DNA of 64,000 nt from Gonapodya sp. JEL0774. Taxonomy: Eukaryota; Monoblepharomycota; Monoblepharidomycetes; Monoblepharidales; Gonapodyaceae. The notes under the pieces were generated by a model. The model had not been told where the DNA came from, did no database searches, and saw nothing but the letters and a program-made list of their open reading frames with translations. The position numbers were made by a program, and so were the translations under genes. Shown piece after piece: positions 1-12,088 of this stretch; position 1 is the stretch's first letter, and each line of letters opens with the position of its first letter. The stretch covers positions 62,001-126,000 of the forward strand of contig JADIIX010000027.1 in assembly GCA_027604505.1 (NCBI GenBank). Reading direction: 5' to 3'.

Positions 1-1140
1 AGGCTGCAAAAGAACTTCTCGAGGAGCTTCAAACTGCTCTAAAAGCAAATGGAAGCTACCCTGTGGAAAAAGTCGCTGGGTTCATCAGGGAGCGGCTCAA
101 CAGCATGCCATGTAAAAATCAGGGGTACATTCTCGACAGTTATCCTGCAACGATGGAGGATGCTGGGATGGTGTTTAAGAGTGGGTCAAGTAAATCGAAA
201 TTCGATCGAAGTGCTTCAAGTGACATTCGTTCATGGTGGAATCGTTCCACAGTTCTCGATGACGATGACTCAGGCGACGACAAGAAAGCGAAATTTGACG
301 AGATCGTGATGCCGGAAATCGTAATCGCACTGGAAGCGTCTGACGACTTCCTTAAAGATCGAGTAATGAAACTTCCGGAGACAGACGATCTCAAGTCCAA
401 GTACGCGGAAGAAAGTAAGGGTCATATCAAACATTTTTCTACGTATTACGACCAATGATTGATCAACATGATGTTCCCCAAGATTTCTTGAAGTCTCTTG
501 AAAACTACGCTAAAGTCAATACACCGGACACCACTGTCCTCAACTACTTCGACGAGAACGAAGTTCATCCTCTTGCAGTCAGTGCGGAGACTGCGGACCC
601 ATTGAAACTACAGGAGGATGTTATTTTGAAAATCGGGAAGCCCAGAAACTACGGTGCAACAAAAGAGGAGATTGGGGAACGAAACAGAATTCGAGATGAA
701 GAGAAGGTCTGTCATCGTTTTGTGGAACCATGTCAAATCAAGCTGATTTGTTTTCAGGCTCGAGAAGCTGCTATTGCTGCCGAGCGCCAGCTCCTTCGTG
801 AGCAAGAAGAATCGGAGAGACAAGCTAAAGCTCTAATAGAATGGAACCTCCGTCTTGAGGAAGTCCGCAAGCAAGAACGGGAGGTTCTAGAGGCGCAGAG
901 TATCCCCCTTCGCAATTATTTGATGAAATATGTCATGCCAACGGTATCACAGGCCCTAATTGAGGTTGTGAAAGTAAGGCCTGAGGACCCGATTGATTAT
1001 TTAGTGAGTTGAATTGGGCAGCTAGTTTTGCTCAGGCGCCTTAATTTTTTTGTCCCGAGAATTCACGCTGTGGGTCGTTTGGTGGCCAGGCGGAATACCT
1101 CTTCAAGCACGCAAATGCATCACCCCCATCTTCCACATGA
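1..1140 (+). CDS. AK7: Adenylate kinase 7 (AK7)-like, 3' part, partial at window start
   Basis: C-terminal 310 residues of an AK7-type adenylate kinase, an axonemal nucleotide kinase (ATP + AMP to 2 ADP) found in ciliated lineages; the 5' end is outside the window. Exons: 3-414, 483-706, 758-1003, 1090-1140; introns 415-482, 707-757, 1004-1089, all GT-AG, phases agree. Seen: kinase motif NQGYILD, then NYFDENEVHP typical of AK7, a charged coiled-coil, and a C-terminal Dpy-30 dimerisation motif (LRNYLMKYVMPTVSQALIE) followed by PEDPIDYLAEYLF. The last exon is needed to restore AEYLF; without it the frame stops at 1012. Convergent with SAS-6, 226 bp between stops. The family call is firm; only the final 17 codons depend on the last splice. 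Confidence 0.92.
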
Positions 1141-1366
1141 TGAAAGTGGACAAGAGAGTCGAATCTGTGAAGACTTATTATGTACTTCACAATGCATCCA
1201 TTGGTCAGCATCCGCAAAAAAATGTATTTCACTTCCTGGTAAAACAAATTTCAAGACGTAATACATAATCGAAATCATCAAAGTACAATCTACACTTCAC
1301 CTCGAGTGCTCAACCACATAGGCACTGGGCCTCGAAGCATTATGAACATTGAGGCTTCCCTACACG

Positions 1367-4300
1367 TCAAAAGTAACTCGACTTTCCTGTACTCTTCCCC
1401 GACGCCACACCCACTTCCCCTGCCCTGGTCGGACTGGAGCGTTTTGCCGCAGCACCTGCTCCCAGTCTGAATGACACCTGTGGGATCGTGGCGCCTGGCG
1501 CTGGAACTGGAGATGAAACTCGAGACGCAGGGCGTGTGGGGTCGTACGGGCGGTTGGTATCGTAAGGTCGAGAGGCAGGATCATAGCTGGAACCGGGGCG
1601 GGTCTGAATGGGTGGTATCCATAGCGTCCGCGATCACTCTCCCGGCTGGGACCACGAGTTAATCCATACACATGCAATTCCAACTCACCTTGTATTCCCT
1701 GCCCCCTAATGGAGCGTATTTGTCAAAATCCAGCTCGCCCACACCACCAAGTCCGCCCAATCCACCTAATCCGCCTGAAGTCCCACTGGCGCCTGCCCCA
1801 CCTAGCCCTGCCGAACGGGAATACCCTGTTGAGATTCCGCTAAAACCACCGAGGCCGCCGAGTGGACGGTGTATGGGGTCCTCGTTGAGCTGCTTATGAA
1901 GCCATTCGATAACTAGGGAATGAGGATCCGGCCCGTCGTTTTAGCATACCACAGCTTGTGTTCAGGCCAACCCCCTAGTACACGGGACACTGACTTACCA
2001 TTATTATTATCTTCAATTGTTTTTCGACCCTCCTCCACTTGTCTCTCCAATTCTTTCAGCCTCTCCTCTACTTTCCCTCCCTCCTCTTCCCTCTTCTTCA
2101 CCTCCTCCCTCAACTGCTGCACTTCCCTGGTCAAAGCTTCCACCGCAACCTGTCGTTCCTCTAGTAACTTCTCCTGTTGCACGGTGACGACATTTTTGAG
2201 CTTGAGCTTGGACTTAACGGTGCGCAGGTCGGTTTGCAACCGGCGGATGATATCGTTGCCCTTGGCAATCTCTTCAGAGGATTGTTTGAGGGAGGCTTCG
2301 AGGCGAGCGGTTTGGGCGCGGTACAAGGAAAGAGATTCCTCGAGTTTCGCCTGTAGTTGAAAGGGATTGTTTGAAATGAAACGGATGGTTTGAACAGGTT
2401 AAGCGCACGGGATGTACACATTGCAAGCATATGTGACAAGGAAAGCAATCCACATCCTGATTCGAGAAACCAACCTTACTTCCCCCTTCCACCTCCACCA
2501 CCCCACCTAGCCTCCTCACTTCTCCTTCGGCGACCTCTGCCCTCCTCTCTGCCTCCCTTCCCCTTTCCCTCTCCCTTTCCCTCTCCCTCCCCTCCTCCTC
2601 CCTCTCCCTCTCGAGCTTCTTGTACCGTTTATCCGCCGTGTCCAATTGCTCGCGGAATTGGGTCAGTTGTACTTGAGCGGCGGAGAGGGAGGCAGTGGTG
2701 GACGTTAGTTGGGATTCGAGTGAGGCTGTGTGAGAGACGAGGTGGGCGTTGGTGGTAGTGAGGTGCTCGGATTTCGAGTTGAGAGCCTTGAGCTAGGTGG
2801 GTGACGTTGCAGGCAGTGTAAGGGCGAGCACAATCTTCAGAAAATGCCCCAAAGAGAAGAGCGACTTTGGTTGTCCAGCAATTGCCAATGAACCGGGCTC
2901 CTTTCACATTGCGAATGCCGCCAGAACAATTCGCCAGTCACGGTTCTTCTTCCAAACTTGCGTCAAACTAGAGTTCAGAAACCAGATCCTTGCTCCCGCC
3001 CACTTGGTCAGCAGTGCCAGCTGCCAAGGCAACATGGCCGACCAAAATGCTGGCACTCCTTCCTCTCCAACCACCGCTGACCCTACGAATCGCCAAACTC
3101 ACCTGCTCCTCGAACTTCACTGCCATCTCCTTCCTCTCCCTCCCCCACCTTTCTCTCTCCTCTTCCCTTTCCCTCTCCCACGCCCTTCTCTCCCTCTCTC
3201 TCTCGTCCTCCCTCTCCGCCCTCCACCGCTCCCTCTCCTCCCTCCGTGCCTCTCTTTCTCTGTCCAGCTCCCCCGTGACCCTTCCCATAGCCTCCTCGGA
3301 CGCCGCAAGCCTACGTGTCAAATCAATCACGGCCTTGTTCGAGTCGACGGACAAGGTGGACAAGTGGGACGTGAGCGAGGTGATGCGGTCCGAGAGGTGG
3401 CGTTTGAGCGCGGAGTCGGGGGCGGGGAGCAGAGGGAGGTGGAGGTGGACAACGTGGCGGAACGGGGTGGTTTCGAGGAGAGTAAGGTGGGATGGGCGAG
3501 TTGGGTGGGTAGCCGGAGGGAGAGTCAGGATCACGAGGAACTTTCCCTGCGCCTGTCCCATCCCTTGTCCCTGTCCCAGTCCACCACTTATTCTGCCTTG
3601 CAACTGCTGCGCCCCATTGTGCCCCTGCCCTTGGGCCATGGTCCCTGCCATTCCTCGTTCCGGTGTCCCACCCGCCCTTTCAAGCATCTCCCCGACCATG
3701 TTTCCGAACCCGTCCCATTCCACGACGAGCTGCTGATCACGGGCGAGTTGCGGGTACTCGGATTCGGAAACGCGGAACAGGTAGAGGAAGAGGGGATTGG
3801 ACGGGTCGAGGAGGTGGAGGTGAAGGGACTAAAGGGCAGCGGGTGCGGTGAGGACACAATTAGCGACGTGCGACGGGGAGTAAGACGGGATTGTGAATGC
3901 AGTCAGTCTTTCATGCCGAAGTCGACTCCCACGTTCACCTTCTCGCACGGTTTGCCTCCCACACCATCACCTTCACGTCTACGTTCGCCCATCATCCCGC
4001 TTGCACATGTGCTTCCTTTTGCACTATACCTCCCTTAGACTCTCAAATAAACTCCGATTTTCGTGCCCTCACCAACGCAAACTCCTTCCCACCGACATCC
4101 ACTCCAGTTCCAGTTCCGTGTTGACCCCTCCCCTCCTCCAATGCCTCGTCGTATGGTGTAACTCACCTTAGAGCCTGTCCCGGCGCCATTTCCCGGCGTG
4201 GAGGGACTTTTCACGAGTTCCAGTCGAAAAGTAATTCCGGGATGTCTGGACTCTGAAAAGTGTTGCGGCTGGGGGTTGGGGTTTGGAATGGAGAAATTGT

Positions 4301-4805
4301 TGAGGAGAGCGGGAGGAGGCAGGGCGGAGAACGGGGCGAGTGGGGAATGGGGGTGTTGGGGAGGTGGTAGAGGGGATGCGGAGGGTTGTTGAGGTGCATG
4401 ATGTTGGGCCAGTGAAGAGGCATAGGGTGCCGAGTATGCGGAAGGGGAGTCGACGAGGGTGCGGATAGTGACTGGAACGCGTTTTGAGAAGAGCAGATTA
4501 GATATAGGAGAGGTGGAAGAACTAGGGGAAAGGGAAGGGGACGGAGAGGGCGTGGAAGGAGAGGGAGCGAGGGGAGAAGCGATGGCGGGAGGGGCGACGG
4601 AGGGGTTTGAGTAGAACATTGGGTTGAAATGAAGGACAGATTGCTGAGGGGCGAGGGAAGAGAGTGAAAGGCTGGAGGGTTGGAGGGTTTGGAGGGGTTG
4701 GAGGGGTGGAAGCGATTGCTGTGGGGCTGGATTGTCGAGAGCGTGCGGAGTCTGGTTGTCCAGTGCGGGCAATGGGAACGAGGAGAACGCGGATTCGGAT
4801 GCCAT
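1367..4805 (-). CDS. SAS6: SAS-6 centriole cartwheel protein
   Basis: Cartwheel protein that sets ninefold symmetry of centrioles/basal bodies. Exons (minus): 4805-4167, 3828-3103, 2792-2475, 2350-1999, 1912-1689, 1603-1367; 831 residues, phases consistent. Seen: the globular head in two parts (KRVPVTIRT near residue 108, ITFRLELV near 188, then NPLFLYLFRVSESEYPQL), ETTPFRHVVHLHLPLLP, a long Arg/Glu coiled-coil, and the conserved IIRRLQTDLRTVKSKLKLKN. The C-terminus is disordered and ends KSSYF. Odd: an N-terminal extension of about 100 residues and a Pro/Ser-rich insert of about 70 residues inside the head. Human SAS-6 is about 657 residues. Introns 3829-4166 and 2793-3102 are long for this window; the donor at 2474 is GTTGGT. 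ATG 4805 is the first in-frame ATG. Identity is firm, terminal exon joins less so. Confidence 0.9.
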
Positions 4806-4960
4806 AGACAGTGTGTGCGTGTAAGTTCCAGTGTCTATGAGAGTCTGTGGATTCGGCGCAGTGTGGTGCGGATTATGATGATGACAGGTTAAACAGCTTG
4901 CCAAACATCTCCAGCACTCCGCGAGAATCACTCAAGAGTCCAGGCTTTGTTTTAGACATG

Positions 4961-5060
4961 TGAAGTCCTTTCGAGTCTCAGATTCCCGTTCTGTCCATCG
5001 CGGCCGTACCACATTCTCCGTTTCACGCTCTCCAACCAAACCTCTGACGTACTTTTCTCT
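4961..5060 (+). repeat. Dispersed ~95-bp repeat, copy 1
   Basis: About 95 bp closely matching the reverse complement of 14051-14150. The shared core includes TTCGAGTCTCAGATTCC and TTCTGTCCATCGCGGCCGT. By eye about 85 percent identical over the whole length, dropping off sharply outside. It lies about 150 bp upstream of the SAS-6 ATG. A short mobile-element remnant or a shared regulatory element are both possible. Confidence 0.8.
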
Positions 5061-5751
5061 TCAATTTCTTCACGTTCTGTCGCTCGATTCCTCAGTACTC
5101 GTTGATTTGATCCCGGTTCTTCAGTGCAACATCCGGGATCCCTTCAAATCTCACCGGAATGTAGTGCTCCTGCTAAATACATTATCGTGCTCGGTGCCCG
5201 ATTGTCACTTTGAGCGATACCTACCCTCCCGAAATGCAGATCACGTTCGTTTTCGAATGGACTATGTCACTCCTAATCCAAAGCAATTCAGTGTCCGCGT
5301 GTCTTTGCAATATATATGTTATGATGAATGACCAGGTTAGGAAAGAACAATCCTAGAGAACAAATACATTGGGTCGGCCGATTGGCGCATTGATCCGGCT
5401 ACCACTCATGATCGTGTGTGTTAAACTTGTGGTTTGTATGCCGATCCACCCCAGCCGTCGGTGGCAAGAGGATCGTGACCGGTGACAGTCACGGGGGGGT
5501 AATCTTTGGAAAACTACAACCTCTCCGCTGCGGGGAACTTGCAAAAACCAGTCGAGCCTCCTCCACTGTAGTGCTCATATTCGTTCATGATGTCGCGTCC
5601 ATTTGTGTACCATGACGTCAGCCAATATATCACATGTTCGTGCCAGCAACACCCTCACCGCTTTCTCATTGCTTTCATTTCCGATCGCGCTGTACTCATT
5701 TTTTTCATCCCCACTCAAACTTCTCGCGCCGACTCCTCACTTGACAAAATT
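5061..5751. other. Intergenic, no gene seen
   Basis: Divergent intergenic stretch between SAS-6 (minus) and the caleosin gene (plus). Open frames here lack splice support and similarity to anything I recognise. It presumably holds the promoters of both genes. No clear TATA box near the caleosin start. Confidence 0.5.
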
Positions 5752-7484
5752 ATGTCTGCCGCCTCTGCCGAATCATCCTCTGCGGGTCCCACTGCAAACC
5801 CAATCCCGAGCGACATGAGCGGACCCACAGCAACTAACCAAGAGAACATGTCCGTGCTCCAGAAGCATGTGACATTCTTTGACAGGTGCAAGTCTCACTG
5901 GTCTCTTCGTCTCGATCTCCTTCTTCTTCCCTGCCCAGGTCCCCAGTTATGACTTACCGTCTTTCCATCCTCTCATTCTAGAGACCACGATGGCATAGTT
6001 TCCCCGTTCGACACCTTCCGCGGGTTTCGCGATCTTGGATTCAAGTAAGCTCGAATTCTGGATTATTTGTTCGCCTCGAAGAAACTACGCAAACTACTTC
6101 CTCTGACCTCCATTTCACATCATCTCCTTTCCCACCCTCGCCATGCATATTCCAGCCCCTTGTTCTCAATCCTCGCCATGATCATCATAAATCTCAACTT
6201 TTCGTACCCCTCATCGGACTCGTGGATCCCGGTGAGTTCATGCAAAACGTGACTCGGGGATGCATACTCGACACGTGCTTCCCGCCCGTTTAAGTCTCCC
6301 TATCGGTCTTCAAACTCCACTAATGACGTTGATTGCTATTTTTATCTCTCTATGTCAGGACCCCTACTTTGGAGTCAAGATCAAGAACATACACCGGGTT
6401 CGTTGAAACACTCACTGCATGGTGCGAATGCTTGCTCGTCCCCTCTCAATCCTGACCCGCGCACTGGTTCATACCACCCCCTGCTTTCCTTATCCAATTT
6501 TCACCCTTTGTCTGACTCGGCAACTCAACCGTTATACCACTCTACCAACCATTGGAACTCCCACCCCGACATTTCCCACACGGACATTTCCCCTGTGTTC
6601 CCCGCCACTCAGGCGAAGCACGGCTCCGACTCCGAGTGCTACGACACGCTGGGTAGATTCGTCCCGGAGAAGTTCGAGGAAATCTTTGACCGCTACGATT
6701 CGTGAGTGGCGTTGGAGTTTCCGAATGGCGGGACAGGTGGTCGAGCAAAGGGCGATCTATGGTGGAACATAAGGGAGTTGTCGAAACCAAAGCTTCCAGC
6801 TACAGAGACATGACTTGCGTGATACTTTTCTCGACAAATTCTGTTGTCTCCTCTGTTCATTACCTACATACCGGGGACACTCAATTGTTGCCTGTACCCA
6901 TTCGCACAACCTCACCTCACGTCTGTACCAGCAAGGGCGGCCTCGACCTCTTTGAGCTCGTCAAGATGGGACGTGACATGCGTAATGTAGTGGATCCCTT
7001 TGGGAGGTACTTAACTCGCGTGTGAGGGGGCACTGCATCCATGACGATCGCCGTTCCTCTCAATCCCTTCAATTCTTTACCGATCGATCATCTGGAACTC
7101 CAAACTTATCAAATATTCAGGTTCGCGGCCTTCTTCGAATGGGGCACCCTCTACCTCCTTTGCGCCAAGAACGGTGTGGTGCCCAAAGATGGAGTGAGGA
7201 GGCAGTACGACGGGTAATTTATCTACGGATCCGAGGGGGCAACGCGGGGGTCGCTCTCTGATCTCGAATTTGACCGTTTCGTTTAATCATCGAAAATCAT
7301 CGAAATATGGACAACTATCGCACTGCCCTGGCGCTAACGCCGTGTTGAATTCTCCGTCCACTTCCGCCAAAGCTCCCTTTTCTACGCCATTGAAGATCAG
7401 ATCAAGTCCACGAAGAAGAGGGATGGCGCTATGCCCCACGGAGTCTCGTATGCAGAGAATATGAAGCAGTACAAAATGCAGTGA
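5752..7484 (+). CDS. Caleosin (EF-hand lipid-droplet protein / peroxygenase family)
   Basis: Caleosins bind Ca2+ and haem at lipid-droplet or ER membranes and many act as peroxygenases. Exons: 5752-5885, 5982-6044, 6156-6231, 6359-6397, 6613-6701, 6932-7006, 7121-7213, 7373-7484; 226 residues, all phases match. Seen in order: LQKHVTFFDRDHDGIVSPFD (EF-hand loop), a membrane segment with the proline motif (IINLNFSYPSSDSW), KNIHRAKHGSDSECYDTLGR with the family His, FVPEKFEEIFDRYD, a C-terminal EWGTLYLLCAKNGVVPKDGV and VRRQYDGSLFY. Length is normal for the family. Intron 6398-6612 has donor GTTCGT. The proximal ATG at 5752 gives the usual short N-terminus. Confidence 0.94.
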
Positions 7485-7856
7485 ACAGTTCAAGTTGGCT
7501 GGGATGCTAGAAAACAAGGTTGGAGGGCTAAACAAGGTGGTTGCACGAAGTGGTGATTGGTTGTTGTTTGGTGTGGTCTGATCTCAGACATGTTGGTGGT
7601 GTTGTGGGCGGAAGAATGAAGTGTGATTGGTGTGGTGCTGTGGCTAACACCGCCCCTGAAATTTAAGAATGATTTTAGAAATGAAACAAAATGGAATACA
7701 CATGAGAATTTTCAACATGTAGCGTGACCACTCTGATTGTGTTCACAAGTCCTTGAATGCAAGGTTGTATTCAAAACCAGCGGATAAGTCAAACCCAACA
7801 AAATAAAATTACGAAGATAATCCCATATTATCATCTGTGTGGTAAAACAAATCCCC

Positions 7857-8531
7857 TCATGCCACCTTAACCAGTTCGCCAGTTTCAACCTTGTAAATGA
7901 AACCCGAAATAGCAGTCTCCTTGAGAATCAGTGGGTGCTCTTTGAGAAAAGCAATGTCGTCGCGGACGCTCTTCTCCACATCGGAGAACTCTAAGGCGGC
8001 TATAGATTCCACAGCAGCGACTTGCCCCGGTGTGAGCCCCGGACGGGAGCGGAGTTTCTCGTGAAGATCAGTTGTCTTGAACGTTAGCATACCACAGTCA
8101 CTGATTGTTTCAAGTGCCAATGGTGCCCGTTATAATCGAAGGAACGAAAACAGAATTGATTTATATCATCGACTCACGTGTGGTGGATGATGATAATCTC
8201 CCTGGTGCCCAAAAGCTCCTGCGAGATAACAAGCGATCGGATCGATTCCGAGACCCTCCCCCCAGCGTTTCGGATATGGTGGGCGTCACCCTCGTGCAGC
8301 CCGGTCACAGCGTGGGTGTTACTTCACTCAAATGAAATGATGGCGATTCGAGAGGATGACGACCATGACTCAAAAAGTTCCAATGAAATACACATGGACT
8401 CACAGTCGCGCATCCATGCAGCCAACGATTGCGATTTTCTTGCCGGGAGGAAGTGGCAAGCTCCCTTTGTCACCGAAAGCTGCGACGTAGGCCGCATTGG
8501 CCGCGGGGAGGTTGGTGACGGCGTAAGACAT
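7857..8531 (-). CDS. Beta-class carbonic anhydrase
   Basis: Reversibly hydrates CO2 to bicarbonate with a zinc active site. Exons (minus): 8531-8404, 8321-8178, 8100-7857; introns 8322-8403 and 8101-8177; 171 residues. Seen: [20 protein letters not shown] start, first zinc cysteine in [16 protein letters not shown], then HHTDCGM carrying the zinc His and second Cys, and a C-terminal [17 protein letters not shown]. The size and the short HHTDCGM form fit the small single-domain fungal/bacterial subtype. No targeting signal is visible, so probably cytosolic. The acceptor at 8322 is an AAG type with little polypyrimidine. Head-to-tail with the downstream tRNA; nothing suggests a shared pathway with neighbours. 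Confidence 0.94.
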
Positions 8532-8956
8532 GATAATTCCTCTTGGTTTTTTGCTCTAGTCTTTGTGAAATACCCAATTAAGAGCAATGTAGGCGGTGTT
8601 TGTTATATGTCACACAAGTGGCCTCGAAAATGATCACGCGATATTGCAAATTGCGGGAACATGGATCGGGTGGATCGATCGGCTGGGACTGCTCACAGTG
8701 GCGGGACTATCATTGCAATGAGATCAATATGGACAGCGGTTATGAAAGCATGCAATGACTTCCCTTATTTAAATCTCGTTTTTGTGGCTGCAGGCGCCTC
8801 CATGTATGGGGCTGAGACAGCGACAGATTTCATTCCAGGATCACCATTGCAGAGATTGAGAGAGAGCGAGTGCAGTACAACAATACTGGTACTTTGCTCA
8901 GCGGGAGTGCTTGCCAAGTGTACAACAAAACAAAACCACAGCAGGAGGAAAAACAT

Positions 8957-9039
8957 TGAGAGAAGTGGGATTCGAACCCACGCCTCCGAAGAGACCAGAA
9001 CCTTAATCTGGCGCCTTAGACCAACTCGGCCATCCTCCC
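8957..9039 (-). tRNA. tRNA-Leu (anticodon AAG)
   Basis: Reverse complement folds as an 83-nt class II tRNA. Acceptor GGGAGGA pairs with TTCTCTC (G-U at two positions) plus discriminator A. Anticodon stem CCAGA/TCTGG with loop TTAAGGT gives anticodon AAG. A long variable arm (TCTCTTCGGAGGC) is typical of Leu. T arm GTGGG-TTCGAAT-CCCAC is perfect. No intron. Confidence 0.95.
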
Positions 9040-9570
9040 TGTGTTATCCGTGCCGGACAAGTAGTAGCTAAATAATCAATAAAATTATTAGCACAAATAG
9101 AGTGTTCTCTGCTTGTTTGACGATCACCGTTTTCGGGGGCAGGCTCCTTGGCGACTGAAAGGAAGGAGCCAAGGTTTTGACTGCATGTGGTGTTTTTCGT
9201 GTTTTTCGTTCGTTTAGTGTTCAGAACGCCAATGTTTCAAATGTATTGCAAGAGAATTACTTTGGTGAATGTTAGTTTGTCATGAAATTTTCAAGCTCTG
9301 TCATGCGTGCAATATTCCACCATCCTACTCGATGTACATGGATACCTGCAAGGTCCTTCCAGAACCTGCTACCACCTCGTACTTCACAGTTCCCGCTGCC
9401 ATACTCGACGGAGTGGTGGACAGGTTCGTTTTGCCAGGCTCGGCCTCGTCAAAGAGTACGGTCCGGAGCGAGTTCAAGTACGTGGCAGATGTTCTGTGTT
9501 GTCACATGAAAGAGGAAGCGTCGGCAAAGATTATGCAAAGGTGGGACCAGGTACGTTAAAAAAAAAATTC
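9040..9570. other. Intergenic; one ambiguous coding-like stretch
   Basis: Between the tRNA and the dsRBD gene. On the plus strand 9329-9550 stays open, reads protein-like (ends KIMQRWDQ) and is followed by a good donor (GTACGT) at 9551. On the minus strand an acceptor-like site near 9497 could add a short last exon to the dsRBD gene instead of its stop at 9571. I cannot decide between them. Confidence 0.3.
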
Positions 9571-12088
9571 TCAAGTCGTTCGACGATTGACGTGGCTTTC
9601 AGTTTCACACCTTAGCAACGCATCTCCCTTCAGGTTTTTCTTTTCTACCTCACAGTGGGTGTACAAGGCCAGAGCAGCCAAAATGCAGTCAGGAACACCG
9701 CGTCGAATACATTCGCTTAGAACCGCTGAGGGGACAGCTGGGAGCGTATACACCGGGAAGAGCTCGTGGGCATTTGGATCAATGTTGAAGTCTGCATACG
9801 TTGCGGGAGGGGTTACGTAAAGTTTACCGCCACCGAACACGTACGAAATACTGACGAACGTTGAATCTAGCCAAACGAATCTTCACCGGCTCTGCACAGC
9901 GGGGCGAGAAGAGTCGAAGCACAGCACTGTCAGTCTGTAACAGGGAGTGAGGATGAACGACGAGTTTACAATTTCAAAACAAAACGTGACTTGACTCACG
10001 GCTGGAACTCCTGTCCCCATCGCCACGACGGTACCGATTGCATCTGGTTCATCATCGTCTTCACTTCCATCAACTGGAACTTTTACTTCAGCGGCTGAAT
10101 CCACCTGCATCGTACCAGCACCACCCTCCGCTTTAGCATCTGCTGACCCAAGTTCCACTTCCACGCCTCCGGCCTTCCCCAGCCTCTGCGCCCAGTCTCT
10201 CGCCCAGCTAGCAATTGCTGCCCACACCTCCGAGTCGTTACCGTCAGCCCAGTTAGCGAAAGGGTTGACGGCATCTCCAATGAACGGCCGCCGCGAAGCA
10301 ACAACAGGCGGTACCAGCCCTGACTCGTAGAATGAATACGGGGCAACCAAATTGAGGTGCGAGGGACGAGCGAGGAGAACCAGACAGTGAAGGATATTAT
10401 GAAAGAGACCGGGTGGAGGGCTCGGAGGCCGAGCAAGCTACGTACCAATAAAAGAGTAATCAGTCGCTTATTTAGTACAGCATGATTGAGTTCATACCTC
10501 CTCCCATGCTCCCCTCGCAACCCAGTCGCACATTTCTTCCACATCCCTCAATGTCTTGTCGACGGGCCAAATGTACGCCATCATCATGAACTTCAAAAGC
10601 TTGGCAGCCGTCCTCCAATCGACGTCATTGTTGTTCAGCACCTGCTGAGTGCCCGAAGTTGTTGCATTCTCTCTAGTATCTCTTTCTCTCATCCGCTCTC
10701 TCGCTGCCCACCGCGCACCTTCTCGGGCGTACCAAGAACTCCAATCCCACACCGCAGCTCTCTTCTCCCATTCTGGAATTGTGCTAGCCGGGTTCAACAC
10801 CTCGGACATGTATCGTTCCAGATCTTGACGTTTTACTTCAGCACAAAGAACAACGTCGAAGGGCTGGCCGTAGTAGAAGAACGTCACGCCCGCATGAGTT
10901 GACCTGATGTTCTGCACAGCATCGCGGCGGCTCCGAGAGGCTGCGAATTGCTCTGCGGCAATCCGCAAAACTTGAAGCAAGTGGCTTGTCGGCCGGAGGG
11001 AATCCAAGCGGGGGTTTGGGGGTGCCTGAAGGTACAATACAACCTTGGTGGGATGATTAAGGATCGTAGTGTGCCGGCAATAGCTACAACAGAATTCTGA
11101 GTACTCGCACAGGATTGTTCTTGGACAGACCAACCCACCTTCCCCATCCATTGGCAGCCACGACTTTCACCCTGTTATCTGCTTTCGCTACCTCGTTGCC
11201 CAGCTGCTCTTCAACACCTTTCACCTTTTCCTCCGCAATTCTCCTAATAACACCCCCTCGACCAATACTCTTTGCGAGTGCCATCATAGCCTTGTTCCAA
11301 TCCTTCACACTCTCGAGTGTCATAGCATCCTTTTGTTCCCTAGAAACTGTGTCAACACCACCGACTTCCCCACTCTGGATCACCCCCAGCTCTAATAGAG
11401 CCGATCTCGCCGCTTCTTCTTTGGCTGCTTTTTTGGAACCGTGCCACGCACTCCATGGCATATCCTTATTACCGACGTTAGCTCGCTGGCGATAGCGTGG
11501 AGCACCGCCCTCCCTACTCTCTTCAAGGTAGAAACTATGACCCATCCTGCGACGCTCACTGTACTCTTTGAGCCTCGATACTGGGTGTAAGTGTGGTGCG
11601 GCAAGAGTTCCTCCCCCTGGAGCGGCGGCGTTGGGAGCGGTCCCGACAATTGGTTCTCCGACCCTCAGCGGCGCAGCAGGGATGTTGATCCCCCTCGCCC
11701 TCACCGCATCAGCAAGACCTCCTGATCCCACTCTGGCTGCTTCAATATCGATCCATACCAGCTCTGCCACGTCTTCCCTCGCATCTTGCTTTCTGCCATA
11801 GCAGAATCTGCTTTCGTAAGATTTCCCCAGAAAAGTGTCCCGACAGACCCATCCACCATGGGGTAACTGGACACATTCGAGTGCAGGACGGACTCCAAGC
11901 CCCATGCGCGCACACGTCTCCATAAGGCGGCTGATAGGGCTTACTGCAGTGGAAAGTGGTGTGCGACCTCCTGGCAAGACTGCCGCTGTTGGCACAAACG
12001 GTCGCGAGGAGAAAACTGGAGCGCCAGAAATGAGAGCTTGTTGAGCAGCAGTATAAGTGGGCAGAACACCGCGCAAGCTGGGAGACAT
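9571..12088 (-). CDS. Double dsRNA-binding-domain protein with OAS/DZF-like nucleotidyltransferase region
   Basis: Exons (minus): 12088-11139, 11083-10498, 10437-10000, 9934-9841, 9791-9571; about 762 residues. The 5' exon and last two joins are tentative; upstream acceptor CACCTCAG at 12144 hints at an extra 5' exon. Seen: dsRBD 1 near residues 50-115 (SPISRLMETC to REDVAELVW); dsRBD 2 near 168-236 (HPVSRLKEYSE to canonical GSKKAAKEEAARSALLELG); then a region like OAS/DZF nucleotidyltransferases: GWGSYCRHTTILNHPTKVVL where OAS has GGS...SDxDLVVFL, FFYYGQPFDVVLCAEVK, helix KLLKFMMMAYIW, and an OAS1_C-like RPFIGDAVNPFANW plus AIASWARDWAQRL. The two Asp of the DxD motif are Pro and Lys here; the later Asp (FDV) remains. 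Intron 11084-11138 splits the GS motif. Probably RNA-binding and catalytically dead or altered. I know no named ortholog. Confidence 0.68.

Noticed and set aside
415-482. Frameshift in AK7 near 455
   Set aside because: A 68-bp GT-AG intron at 415-482 explains the frame change and restores the conserved EENFLKSLENY.
2797-4038. Long plus-strand ORF (413 codons)
   Set aside because: Antisense to the SAS-6 coiled-coil; the Arg/Glu-rich sense strand gives a stop-poor Ser/Leu/Pro-rich complement. No domain and no ATG-supported start.
8661-9071. Plus-strand ORF running across the tRNA
   Set aside because: It overlaps a perfect tRNA-Leu and reads as unstructured sequence.
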